From positions 1 through 5,470 of the forward strand of contig CAZJLO010000086.1 in assembly GCA_964547105.1 (NCBI GenBank): a stretch of DNA of 5,470 nt, read 5' to 3'. The position numbers and the translations under genes were made by a program. Positions 1-5,455 of this stretch are shown in pieces; the stretch's first letter is position 1; each line of letters starts with the position of its first letter. A model generated the notes under the pieces. That model worked only from the letters and a program-made list of their open reading frames with translations. It made no database searches and had not been told where the DNA came from. The DNA is from RXOA01 sp964547105. GTDB taxonomy: Bacteria; Bipolaricaulota; Bipolaricaulia; UBA7950; UBA9294.

Positions 1-32
1 TTGTTGCCGAAGTAAAAAAGCATTTGTAGCCA

Positions 33-581
33 ATGGAGTTTTTGCAAAACCTGATGGATCCGGTTGAGCGTCCGGGGCCAGACAGAGTCGAAGTCCCGTC
101 CATCATCAGGTTGAGTGAGTCGCTGCAGGATAGATCCGCGTGGGACGGGCTCCCGAGCGCCGTGAAAGAATCGGGGGAGCAAGCCATGCCGCAGATCGTT
201 GACGCGATCGATCGCGTCTGCAACCCCGCCGAACAAGGAATGATTCACGGCGCCGTCCATCAGGAGCACTACCTGTTTCACGAAGGCGATGCAGGATTAA
301 TCGGGTTCTCCGGTTGCCGGATTGGCCATCCGCTGGAAGATCTTGGTACAGCTTGCCGCTTCCTCGGCAAGCGTGACGCCTACAAAGAGTTTCGAGATGC
401 GCTGCTCGATGGCTACTTGAGCTTCCGCCAGGGTTTCTCGATGGCAGCCGCAGAGATCGAAGCAATCGCCGTGGTGCAGCTGCTTGTTGATCGCCGCGAG
501 CGGTCTACTCCAAAGGGCGGAACACGAGGCACATCGCTCGCGTTTCATCTCGACAACATCCGTGATGCAACATCGCCGTAG
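33..581 (+). CDS. Truncated aminoglycoside-phosphotransferase-fold protein, probable pseudokinase or decaying fragment
   Basis: The 182-residue product resembles the C-terminal lobe of APH/choline-kinase-type phosphotransferases. Residues 72-81 (HGAVHQEHYL) align with the usual catalytic loop (HGDxHxxN/Q), residues 88-91 (IGFS) with the metal-binding IDFD, and IGHPLEDLG with the conserved GDPxxDLG helix start. The family needs the first Asp as catalytic base and DFD for metal. Here Asp is Ala, Asn/Gln is His and DFD is GFS, so phosphotransfer is unlikely. The ATP-binding N-lobe is absent; full family members are usually about 300 residues. The ATG at 33 has no Shine-Dalgarno and follows an in-frame TAG at 27-29. 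A better initiation signal is GGGGAG six bases before the ATG at 186, giving a 131-residue form. It converges with the secreted-protein gene on the other strand, 28 bp apart. The fold assignment is fairly confident; whether it is an active gene is not. Confidence 0.5.
   Translation: MEFLQNLMDPVERPGPDRVEVPSIIRLSESLQDRSAWDGLPSAVKESGEQAMPQIVDAIDRVCNPAEQGMIHGAVHQEHYLFHEGDAGLIGFSGCRIGHPLEDLGTACRFLGKRDAYKEFRDALLDGYLSFRQGFSMAAAEIEAIAVVQLLVDRRERSTPKGGTRGTSLAFHLDNIRDATSP
201..218. repeat. Perfect 18-bp palindrome inside the kinase-like gene
   Basis: GACGCGATCGATCGCGTC reads identically on both strands, with no spacer and no mismatch. It contains overlapping GATC and CGATCG sites. It encodes part of the helix before the catalytic loop, so it may simply reflect codon choice for D-A-I-D-R-V. 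Confidence 0.55.
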
Positions 582-609
582 ACGACAGATTCGCCGCAGT
601 TTCTGAAGC

Positions 610-772
610 CTAGCCGCCGACCCACTTCGTGGGGGAGACAAGCACCACGAATTCACTCGGCGGCATATACCCCGGCGGGAACTCGACGTAGTGGTAGCTC
701 GTTGCTTGATAGGTCGCACCGCCCGCAACCGTCACCGTATCGTTGCACGTCACCCGCCAGACGTTCGAGCCG
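610..772 (-). pseudogene. Frame-displaced C-terminal tail of the secreted protein
   Basis: This stretch lies directly downstream of the stop of the secreted protein and is open in another frame, continuing upstream as far as 888. In that frame it reads a coherent tail: DDGSNVWRVTCND, then a Thr/Val-rich stretch, then YHYVEFPPGYMPPSEF, ending VSPTKWVGG before TAG at 610-612. Removing one base between about 773 and 800 on the minus strand joins it to the upstream part, giving a protein of about 221 residues. The added cysteine, hydrophobic alternation and FPPGY motif look like genuine coding sequence rather than a shadow frame. The gene may be broken, or the assembly may carry an extra base. 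Confidence 0.5.
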
Positions 773-1276
773 TCATCCGATGCAGTTGATAACGAAGCCA
801 TTCTCCATGAGATACGTTGCCACAAACATGTAGGGTATCCTGTAGAATAGCGGCCATGCGACCGTGTTCGACGCGCCATGATAGACACTCAGACCGTTTG
901 TCGTGAACTTGTACGTGCAATTGACAAGGATCTCCGTCAGCAGGCTCTCCGTCTCCGCTCCGCTGTCCGTGGACACCGAATCGACGCCAAGGCTGAGATC
1001 GAACTCAGGTCCGGGTTCCATCTCGGTTTCAGCTTCGATCGGGCGGGCATGCATCTGACCGTTCCCGCCCCAGGTCACCGGAGTGTCCCACCCATTCCGC
1101 GGCAAGAGGGACAAACTCCCGGGGTCTGTCGCCCGGAGCAGTTCGCTCGCCGTCATGTCTCGTCCCCAATAGGGCGCGAGATGCTCCGGGATATCTCCAG
1201 CACATGCAGCATACGCCATCGCGGACATCATGCCGGCAAGGATGAGCATCGTGCCTAATACATGTTTTCTACGCAT
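773..1276 (-). CDS. Secreted protein of unknown function, frameshifted near its end
   Basis: The product has a classical signal peptide: MRRK, then a hydrophobic core (LGTMLILAGMMSAM) and an AYA cleavage site near residue 23, so it should be exported. The mature part begins ACAGDIPEHLAPYWGRDMTASELL, is acidic around residues 80-110, and carries an NCTYKF segment that looks like a beta-rich domain. I do not recognise the family. The start is well supported: AAAGGAGGT sits seven bases before ATG 1276, and a strong promoter lies just upstream. The frame runs into TGA at 773-775 right after VINCIG, while the neighbouring frame continues with convincing protein to 610. The intact product was therefore probably about 221 residues, and the annotated end is probably not its native C-terminus. 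Confidence 0.7.
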   Translation of the reverse strand: MRRKHVLGTMLILAGMMSAMAYAACAGDIPEHLAPYWGRDMTASELLRATDPGSLSLLPRNGWDTPVTWGGNGQMHARPIEAETEMEPGPEFDLSLGVDSVSTDSGAETESLLTEILVNCTYKFTTNGLSVYHGASNTVAWPLFYRIPYMFVATYLMENGFVINCIG

Positions 1277-1282
1277 CTTTCA

Positions 1283-1291
1283 TACCTCCTT
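1283..1291 (-). promoter_or_regulatory. Strong ribosome binding site of the secreted protein
   Basis: On the minus strand AAAGGAGGT lies seven bases before ATG 1276, a near-perfect anti-16S match at good spacing. It fixes the start. An ATG embedded in GGAGGTATGAAAG opens only a four-codon frame and is not used here. Confidence 0.75.
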
Positions 1292-1300
1292 TCTCGATTT

Positions 1301-1328
1301 ATTATACTACATGTCGCGTTATTTTCAA
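1301..1328 (-). promoter_or_regulatory. Sigma70-type promoter of the secreted-protein gene
   Basis: On the minus strand TTGAAA (1323-1328) is followed after 16 bases by a perfect TATAAT (1301-1306). Transcription would begin near 1294, leaving only a few bases before the Shine-Dalgarno. The match is better than anything else in the window and suggests strong expression. An 8-bp inverted repeat abuts and overlaps the -35 element. Confidence 0.7.
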
Positions 1329-1351
1329 TCCGAAGGCACGGAGTTCGGATT
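1327..1351. repeat. Inverted repeat next to the -35 box, possible operator
   Basis: AATCCGAA and TTCGGATT are perfect 8-bp inverted arms separated by nine bases. The right-hand end, in transcription direction, overlaps the -35 hexamer of the secreted-protein promoter by two bases. There is no U-tract after it on the minus strand, so it does not look like an intrinsic terminator of the upstream membrane-protein gene. Placement just upstream of the promoter fits an activator or repressor site. Confidence 0.5.
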
Positions 1352-1380
1352 TGACGGCATCATCCCGTGATCGAGTGTTT

Positions 1381-1399
1381 GCCGGGAGTCCATCCCGGC
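1381..1399 (-). terminator. Hairpin after the membrane-protein gene, possible weak terminator
   Basis: GCCGGGA and TCCCGGC form a perfect 7-bp, GC-rich stem with a five-base loop, beginning nine bases after the TAG of the membrane-protein gene. It is followed on the minus strand by AAACACTC rather than a U-run. It may stabilise the mRNA 3' end or need Rho, and is not a textbook intrinsic terminator. Confidence 0.35.
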
Positions 1400-1407
1400 G
1401 AGCCGCC

Positions 1408-2016
1408 CTAGGGTGCGTCCGTTTTGCGCAGGGCGCTTCGCATCAGAATGACGTAGCTCCCGGCAAGAAGGAGAATCCCGAGCGGAAGAGGCACGAACAG
1501 CAGCATTGAAACACCGGCGGCCAGGACAAGGCCCGCAGGTGCGCGGTCGATCCGCGCTGCTTGACCAGCACGCATCATCAAACTCCCAACGACAACAAGC
1601 GATCCGCCAACAAGCACCATCGATGCCACGGCAGCAGCCAGCATCCCCATCGATCGCAGCGGGTAGGCCGTCAGCGCGGCAAGCCCTAGATACCCGGCGG
1701 TCATCGTCCCGATCGCCGCCCACAACAAGCGGCGGCGCCCCCCCGAGGCCGCTGTCGAAAAGCCGATCCATGGCAACACAAGTAGAAGCGCCACGACCAC
1801 AGCGAGGACGATCCGGGCGATCACGGCCCCGCTGGAAAGGGAACCCGCCGGCGGACGGCTCGCGATCCCCACATCGAGAAACGGAAGCACCCGGACCCAG
1901 CCGGATAGGGCGACCGACATCGGAGACCATGCAACCCATGGGGAAGCAAGGAGAACGACGACTGAGCACAGTGAGCCGACAACAATCACCACACGAGAAC
2001 TTCGATGCGCCGTCAT
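1408..2016 (-). CDS. Multi-pass membrane protein of unknown function
   Basis: This 202-residue protein is overwhelmingly hydrophobic, and I do not recognise its family. Likely membrane segments are at residues 9-30, 63-86, 97-118, 123-147 and 160-192; the last is long and may be two short helices split at PLPLG. A loop of about 30 residues between segments 1 and 2 contains SPMSVALSGWVRVLPFLDVG. Arg-rich turns (GGRRR at 92-96, RAGQAARIDR at 149-158, RSALRK near the end) fit cytoplasmic loops under the positive-inside rule. The start at 2016 is supported by AGGAGGT four bases upstream, a slightly short spacing. It has its own promoter and follows a terminator, so it is a separate transcription unit from the exporter operon. 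The opposite strand holds a long open frame with a composition typical of a shadow. No catalytic motif is visible. Confidence 0.75.
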   Translation of the reverse strand: MTAHRSSRVVIVVGSLCSVVVLLASPWVAWSPMSVALSGWVRVLPFLDVGIASRPPAGSLSSGAVIARIVLAVVVALLLVLPWIGFSTAASGGRRRLLWAAIGTMTAGYLGLAALTAYPLRSMGMLAAAVASMVLVGGSLVVVGSLMMRAGQAARIDRAPAGLVLAAGVSMLLFVPLPLGILLLAGSYVILMRSALRKTDAP

Positions 2017-2055
2017 GATGACCTCCTGATGGCTTCAGATATTGGCCTTCTTCCT

Positions 2056-2084
2056 AGGATAGCGTCTTATCTCCGCATTGTCTA
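2056..2084 (-). promoter_or_regulatory. Probable sigma70 promoter of the 202-aa membrane protein
   Basis: On the minus strand TAGACA (2079-2084, five of six consensus bases) is followed after 17 bases by TATCCT (2056-2061, four of six). It lies between the terminator of the preceding operon and the AGGAGGT ribosome binding site, as expected for an independent promoter. The -10 match is only moderate. Confidence 0.45.
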
Positions 2085-2103
2085 AACTCGCGCTCGACGG
2101 GCG

Positions 2104-2135
2104 GCAAAGAAAAACGGCCGCCCGATCGGACGGCC
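2104..2135 (-). terminator. Rho-independent terminator of the exporter operon
   Basis: On the minus strand GGCCGTCC and GGGCGGCC pair over eight positions (one G-U) around a GATC loop at 2116-2135. They are followed at once by GTTTTTCTTT. This is a textbook intrinsic terminator about 40 bases after the stop of the LolA-like gene. It separates the exporter operon from the downstream membrane-protein gene. Confidence 0.85.
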
Positions 2136-2175
2136 CGTCTTCTCCATATGAGACTGCGCGGTTGTCGCTACTCGC

Positions 2176-2994
2176 TCAGAACCCCCAGTCGGCGGGGTCA
2201 AACGCCGGGAGGTTCTCCGGCGCGAAGACCTCGTCGGAGATCTCTGCATCCGGGCGATGTTGGTCGAGGATGGTGACCGTGGTCGAGCTCCCGTCGGTGA
2301 CATTCTCGGCAAGCAGAATCTCAGCGGTCAATCTTCCTTCGAACTCACCGAGCGCCATGACCTGCATCGTGCTCTCGAGGTTGCCGAGGTCGTTGTAGCC
2401 TTCCATCCTCAGCATGATGAAGAACTCGGTGTCGACCCAGATGACGGTCCGAAGGGTCTCGACATCGGCCTCCGCCTTGGCGGTCGATTCGATCTTGTAG
2501 ACGGTCCGTGTGAGATCGCCGACCACGAGTCCTTCCTCGCCGAGGAGAACCGCGTCGTAGTCGTTGCGGCGATCGTCATCCCCTAGATCTTCATAGGAGA
2601 GGGAGCTCCCGGCGAAGCTGCCGCCCCGCTCCTCCTCCGAGACCAGTTCCTTCGGGATCCCGAGAATCGGCAGATAGAGCCACAGACGGTTATCCGCGTC
2701 CTCTCCCTCCGCTTCATGGGTGAGGAAGATCGTCCCTTGCACATCGGCCGGCTCCATGAAGTAGATCAACGAGAAGTTCGGCTTGCCAAGGGAGCCGAAC
2801 AGGTTCGAGGCCGTCGTCCCATCGCCGTAGCTGTTGTCGAATCGAATCGTCGAAACCATGCTTCCTTCGGCCAGCAGATCGGCTTCTTCATCCATACGGT
2901 CGAAGATCTCATCGGGCGTGATCGCGACAGCGAGAACGCCGAACAGGAGAACCGCGGCCATCGTCATTACCAGGGTCAGTGCTTGCTTAGACAT
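2176..2994 (-). CDS. LolA-like outer membrane lipoprotein-sorting protein
   Basis: This 272-residue protein starts with a signal peptide (hydrophobic residues 6-22, cleavage likely after AVA at 24), so it should act in the periplasm. The mature part matches the LolA-like family usually annotated 'outer membrane lipoprotein-sorting protein'. Diagnostic stretches are FSLIYFMEPADVQGTIFL (74-91), RLWLYLPILGIPKEL (103-117) and the strongly conserved RGGSFAGSSLSYEDL (123-137). Later strands include VYKIES and VIWVDTEFFIMLRMEGY. This family shares the half-barrel lipid-binding fold of LolA/LppX and is commonly encoded beside RND/MMPL exporters, as here, which suggests it carries a lipidic substrate handed over by the exporter. 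No lipobox cysteine is present, so it should be soluble. AAGGAGG lies six bases before ATG 2994. It follows the exporter stop by 56 bases with no terminator between, so the two are probably cotranscribed. The substrate is not deducible. Confidence 0.88.
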   Translation of the reverse strand: MSKQALTLVMTMAAVLLFGVLAVAITPDEIFDRMDEEADLLAEGSMVSTIRFDNSYGDGTTASNLFGSLGKPNFSLIYFMEPADVQGTIFLTHEAEGEDADNRLWLYLPILGIPKELVSEEERGGSFAGSSLSYEDLGDDDRRNDYDAVLLGEEGLVVGDLTRTVYKIESTAKAEADVETLRTVIWVDTEFFIMLRMEGYNDLGNLESTMQVMALGEFEGRLTAEILLAENVTDGSSTTVTILDQHRPDAEISDEVFAPENLPAFDPADWGF

Positions 2995-3050
2995 TGCTTG
3001 CCTCCTTCAAGAAGTACCTACTCCTAAAGAACGTTGTTTCGTGTCTTGAA

Positions 3051-4730
3051 CTAGTCCCGTTTCCATGGCTCGCGTCCGAGGAATTTCGGTGTCCACTGGA
3101 CAAGGATCGCCGGGATGATGGAAATGGCCGATAACGCGCTTACTGCCATGGTCAGAGCAATTTGCCATCCGAAGGTTCGTATTCCCTTAAACGAAGCGAA
3201 GATCAGGATGAAGAACCCCAGCGCGACGGTGAGCGCGTTGTAGGTGATCCCCCGCCCCGTTGTCTGAATCGTCTTCTGCAACGCGCGCTCGGCATCTCGA
3301 TCCTTCCGGTATTCACTGCGGAACCGGGAGATAAAGTGGATCGAGTAGTCGACGCCAATTCCGACGGCGACGACCGAGACCATCAACGTCATAATGTCGA
3401 GCGGCTGGCCTGTATACGCCATGATGCCCATGCTGAATGTGACCGTCAGGATCAGGGGGATCGCCGCAATCAGACCCGCAACCACTGAGGCCATCAAGAT
3501 CATCACCAGAATCGACACCGCTGCGATTGTTGAAGCCAACCCGATGAGCTGGCTCTGGGTCATCTGCGTGAAGATGCGATCCATCAACGTGGTTCCACCG
3601 ATCATCCGAACGCGCATGTCCCCATCTTCAGGGAAGTGCTCGTCCAGGTACTCCTGAACCAGGCCTGCCAACCGTGACACATTCCCTGAGGATCCCATCT
3701 TGTACATGCCCATGACCGTTCCGGCGCTGAAGTCTCCCAGCGCCATATCGCCCAAGGTCCCCCCCTGGAACGTGAACAAGAGCAGCAACTGCGCAACCAT
3801 GTTCTGCTGATCGGGGATCACGTAGAAAGCAGGGTCATCGGCATTGAACTTCTCGTTCATCTGCCGCACCAGCGTGGTCAGCGAGAACGTCTTGCTGACG
3901 CCGTTATCGAGGAGAAACTCCTCCAGATCGAGCATGGCGTTCAGAACCGCCGGGTCCTTGAGGCCGTCGCGGCGTCCCGTATCGAACTCGACCATGATGT
4001 TCATGTCGCCGGAGAAGTACTCCGAGGTGAAGTCGAGCACCTGAACGGCTTCGTGATCCTTGCCGAGAAACTCCTCGTTTGACGTCTCCACTCGAAGACG
4101 GGGAATGGCGGCCAGCATGACGCCGAAGATGAGGAGTGCGACGACCAACACTGTCCTTCGATGTCCAATAATCACGTTCTCGAACCCCATAAGGACGCGG
4201 GTAAGTGGGCGAAGCCCCTTCTTCAAATCGCGAATCCGTGGTTTTTTGAGAAGCGACATCACCGCGGGGATGAGAACAAGCGAGAACAGCATCGCCGCGA
4301 TGACCCCAATGGCGGTCACGATGCCGAAGTGCCGTTGGGGAACCATGAACGCTGTAAGAAGAGACAGGAATCCGACCGCTGTCGTAAGCGACGTCATGAC
4401 AACAGGTCCCTTCATTTCATCCATGGTCGCGAGGATCGCCTCACGCTTGGGTCCTCCCTTGGCAATCTCCTCGTTATAGCGGTTGAGCACATGGATGGCA
4501 TCGGCAATGCCGATCGCCAACAGCAAGATCGGCGCGATGAACGACATCGTGGTCATCGGGAACCCCAGAAGAACCATCGCTCCCATGGCCACGACCACCG
4601 ACAGCAACACAACGGCAATCGGCAGAAGAATACCGCGGATCGTCAAGAAGCTCACGAACAACAGAACAACCATCACCAAGATCGCAAGCGGGAACAGGAG
4701 CGCCGTATCCGCTTCCATTTCCTCGGCCAT
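3051..4730 (-). CDS. RND/MMPL exporter, C-terminal piece of a frameshifted gene
   Basis: This piece holds residues 199 to 757 of an RND-superfamily exporter (MMPL type, COG1033-like), which uses the proton gradient to move lipids or other hydrophobic cargo out of the inner membrane. Eleven membrane segments are visible: five after MAEEMEAD, then one at VLVVALLIFGVM, a large periplasmic loop, and five more. Two repeats of the family signature occur: AIGIADAIHVLNRY in segment 4 (Asp at restored residue 275) and VGIGVDYSIHFISRF in segment 10 (Asp 659), the expected proton-relay positions. The periplasmic loop carries VETSNEEFLGKDHE, a counterpart of the first-half DFREFLSDDDP. Homologous reading continues upstream of ATG 4730 to about 4925 (DENLVGGVISPGGEAALINIELEVG). 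There is no Shine-Dalgarno at 4730, so this is not an independent gene. The LolA-like partner follows 56 bases downstream. Confidence 0.88.
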   Translation of the reverse strand: MAEEMEADTALLFPLAILVMVVLLFVSFLTIRGILLPIAVVLLSVVVAMGAMVLLGFPMTTMSFIAPILLLAIGIADAIHVLNRYNEEIAKGGPKREAILATMDEMKGPVVMTSLTTAVGFLSLLTAFMVPQRHFGIVTAIGVIAAMLFSLVLIPAVMSLLKKPRIRDLKKGLRPLTRVLMGFENVIIGHRRTVLVVALLIFGVMLAAIPRLRVETSNEEFLGKDHEAVQVLDFTSEYFSGDMNIMVEFDTGRRDGLKDPAVLNAMLDLEEFLLDNGVSKTFSLTTLVRQMNEKFNADDPAFYVIPDQQNMVAQLLLLFTFQGGTLGDMALGDFSAGTVMGMYKMGSSGNVSRLAGLVQEYLDEHFPEDGDMRVRMIGGTTLMDRIFTQMTQSQLIGLASTIAAVSILVMILMASVVAGLIAAIPLILTVTFSMGIMAYTGQPLDIMTLMVSVVAVGIGVDYSIHFISRFRSEYRKDRDAERALQKTIQTTGRGITYNALTVALGFFILIFASFKGIRTFGWQIALTMAVSALSAISIIPAILVQWTPKFLGREPWKRD

Positions 4731-4858
4731 GATCGTATCGAAATAGGCATCGCCGTAGATGAAGAGCTCGTCTCCATCTCCTCGGTAGGACTCAACAATT
4801 TCGACAATGTCCGGGGTCAGTTCATACTCGTCCGCGCCAACCTCGAGTTCGATATTGA

Positions 4859-5323
4859 TCAGCGCGGCTTCGCCGCCGGGACTGATGACGCCACCGACGA
4901 GGTTCTCATCTCCCAGAACGCGGGAGCGGCCGCGCCTCCCGGAGAGGCCTTGCTCACACTAATTGCCGTTTCGCTTCCAATGATCGTCTGGGAGTTCAGC
5001 GGCGTGGTCACGCTCTTGATGCCCGGAATTTCTTCGAACGCATCGGTCATCGCTTCGATCTTGGCAAGAGTGACATCATTGAAGATGGAATCCTCATTGA
5101 GCAGCATCACCATGATGCCCCAGGATTTACCGTAGCGCTGTTCGGCCTCATCCATAAGCACGATGATCGGGTCATCATCACTGAGAAACTCTCGAAAATC
5201 GGTTTCCTGCGTCATGTATTGGATCGGAAACGCCAACGCGGCAACGGCAACCAGCGTGCCAACGATCGTCCAGATCGGGTGATCGACTGCGAATCTGATG
5301 AGTCGGGTCAAGATCGAGCTCAT
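4859..5323 (-). CDS. RND/MMPL exporter, N-terminal piece of a frameshifted gene
   Basis: This is the front end of the same exporter. It has a cytoplasmic start MSSILTRLIRFAVDHP, the first membrane segment (residues 15-36) and the beginning of the first periplasmic loop with the family motif TDFREFLSDDDP and a partly buried helix (IEAMTDAFEEIPGIKSVTTPLNSQ). Reading is convincing to about residue 135. Beyond that the frame gives FWEMRTSSVASSVPAAKPR and a stop, which is out-of-frame reading of VLGDENLVGGVIS. Restoring one base near 4920 joins the pieces into about 757 residues, a normal family length. I chose ATG 5323 because AAAGGA lies eight bases upstream. ATG 5332 and TTG 5365 are in frame but have poorer signals. 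As written the sequence would yield only a one-helix stub, so the exporter is either inactivated or misassembled. Confidence 0.8.
   Translation of the reverse strand: MSSILTRLIRFAVDHPIWTIVGTLVAVAALAFPIQYMTQETDFREFLSDDDPIIVLMDEAEQRYGKSWGIMVMLLNEDSIFNDVTLAKIEAMTDAFEEIPGIKSVTTPLNSQTIIGSETAISVSKASPGGAAAPAFWEMRTSSVASSVPAAKPR
4915..4960 (-). other. Frameshift site in the exporter gene
   Basis: Over this GC-rich stretch the conserved reading passes from one minus-strand frame to another. The N-terminal frame is good through AAAPA, and the C-terminal frame is good from VLGDEN. The upstream limit is set by an in-frame TAG at 4959-4961. Adding one base at GCGTTC (about 4919-4922) gives a continuous A-P-A-V-L-G-D-E-N. 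No slippery heptamer typical of programmed -1 shifting is evident here. Confidence 0.75.
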
Positions 5324-5418
5324 TTCGGCCATCCTTTCCGCATAAGAAGCGGCATCTGCTCCCAAGATTCGATCTTCAAGATCTGTCTTAGCAGGTGGTG
5401 TGTTTCGTATCCATCAGA

Positions 5419-5436
5419 GGGACGAACGATTGTCCC
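5419..5436. promoter_or_regulatory. Palindromic operator-like site, copy 1
   Basis: GGGACGAACGATTGTCCC has perfect 5-bp inverted ends (GGGAC/GTCCC) and is symmetric at 14 of 18 positions, like binding sites of dimeric repressors such as TetR- or MarR-type proteins. Its first 15 bases recur exactly 37 bp away. It overlaps the presumed -10 region of the exporter operon. No regulator gene is visible in this window. Confidence 0.5.
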
Positions 5437-5454
5437 TGCACGGTCTTTTGTCAA
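5426..5454 (-). promoter_or_regulatory. Candidate promoter of the exporter operon
   Basis: On the minus strand a perfect TTGACA (5449-5454) is followed after 17 bases by AATCGT (5426-5431), a weak -10 with three of six matches. The -35 lies between the two operator-like repeats and the -10 falls within copy 1, a layout typical of repressed promoters. Transcription here would give a leader of about 95 bases before ATG 5323. Confidence 0.4.
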
Positions 5455-5455
5455 C

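Noticed and set aside
1..67. Possible end of an upstream gene at the left edge
   Set aside because: Two plus-strand frames enter from the edge (ending at 13-15 and 65-67), but neither fragment is long or distinctive enough to support a gene.
351..372. Perfect 7-bp inverted repeat GCTTGCC-N8-GGCAAGC
   Set aside because: It lies inside the kinase-like coding region with no U-run and no promoter nearby, and is most easily explained by coding sequence.
1325..1969. Minus-strand 214-codon frame overlapping the membrane protein
   Set aside because: It is Arg/Cys/Asp-rich with no hydrophobic pattern. The other frame has clear transmembrane helices, a promoter and a ribosome binding site.
2995..3050. 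Terminator or promoter between exporter and LolA-like gene
   Set aside because: I saw only a long-range 6-bp inverted repeat (TTCAAG/CTTGAA) without a U-run and no convincing -10/-35 pair; the gap fits a cotranscribed junction.
4915..4960. Programmed ribosomal frameshifting in the exporter
   Set aside because: No slippery heptamer or positioned downstream structure is evident, and this exporter family is not known to use it; a mutation or sequencing error is simpler.
4161..5135. Long plus-strand open frame (324 codons) opposite the exporter
   Set aside because: It is rich in His, Arg, Asp and Gln with no fold or motif, has no ribosome binding site, and mirrors the conserved exporter codons on the other strand.
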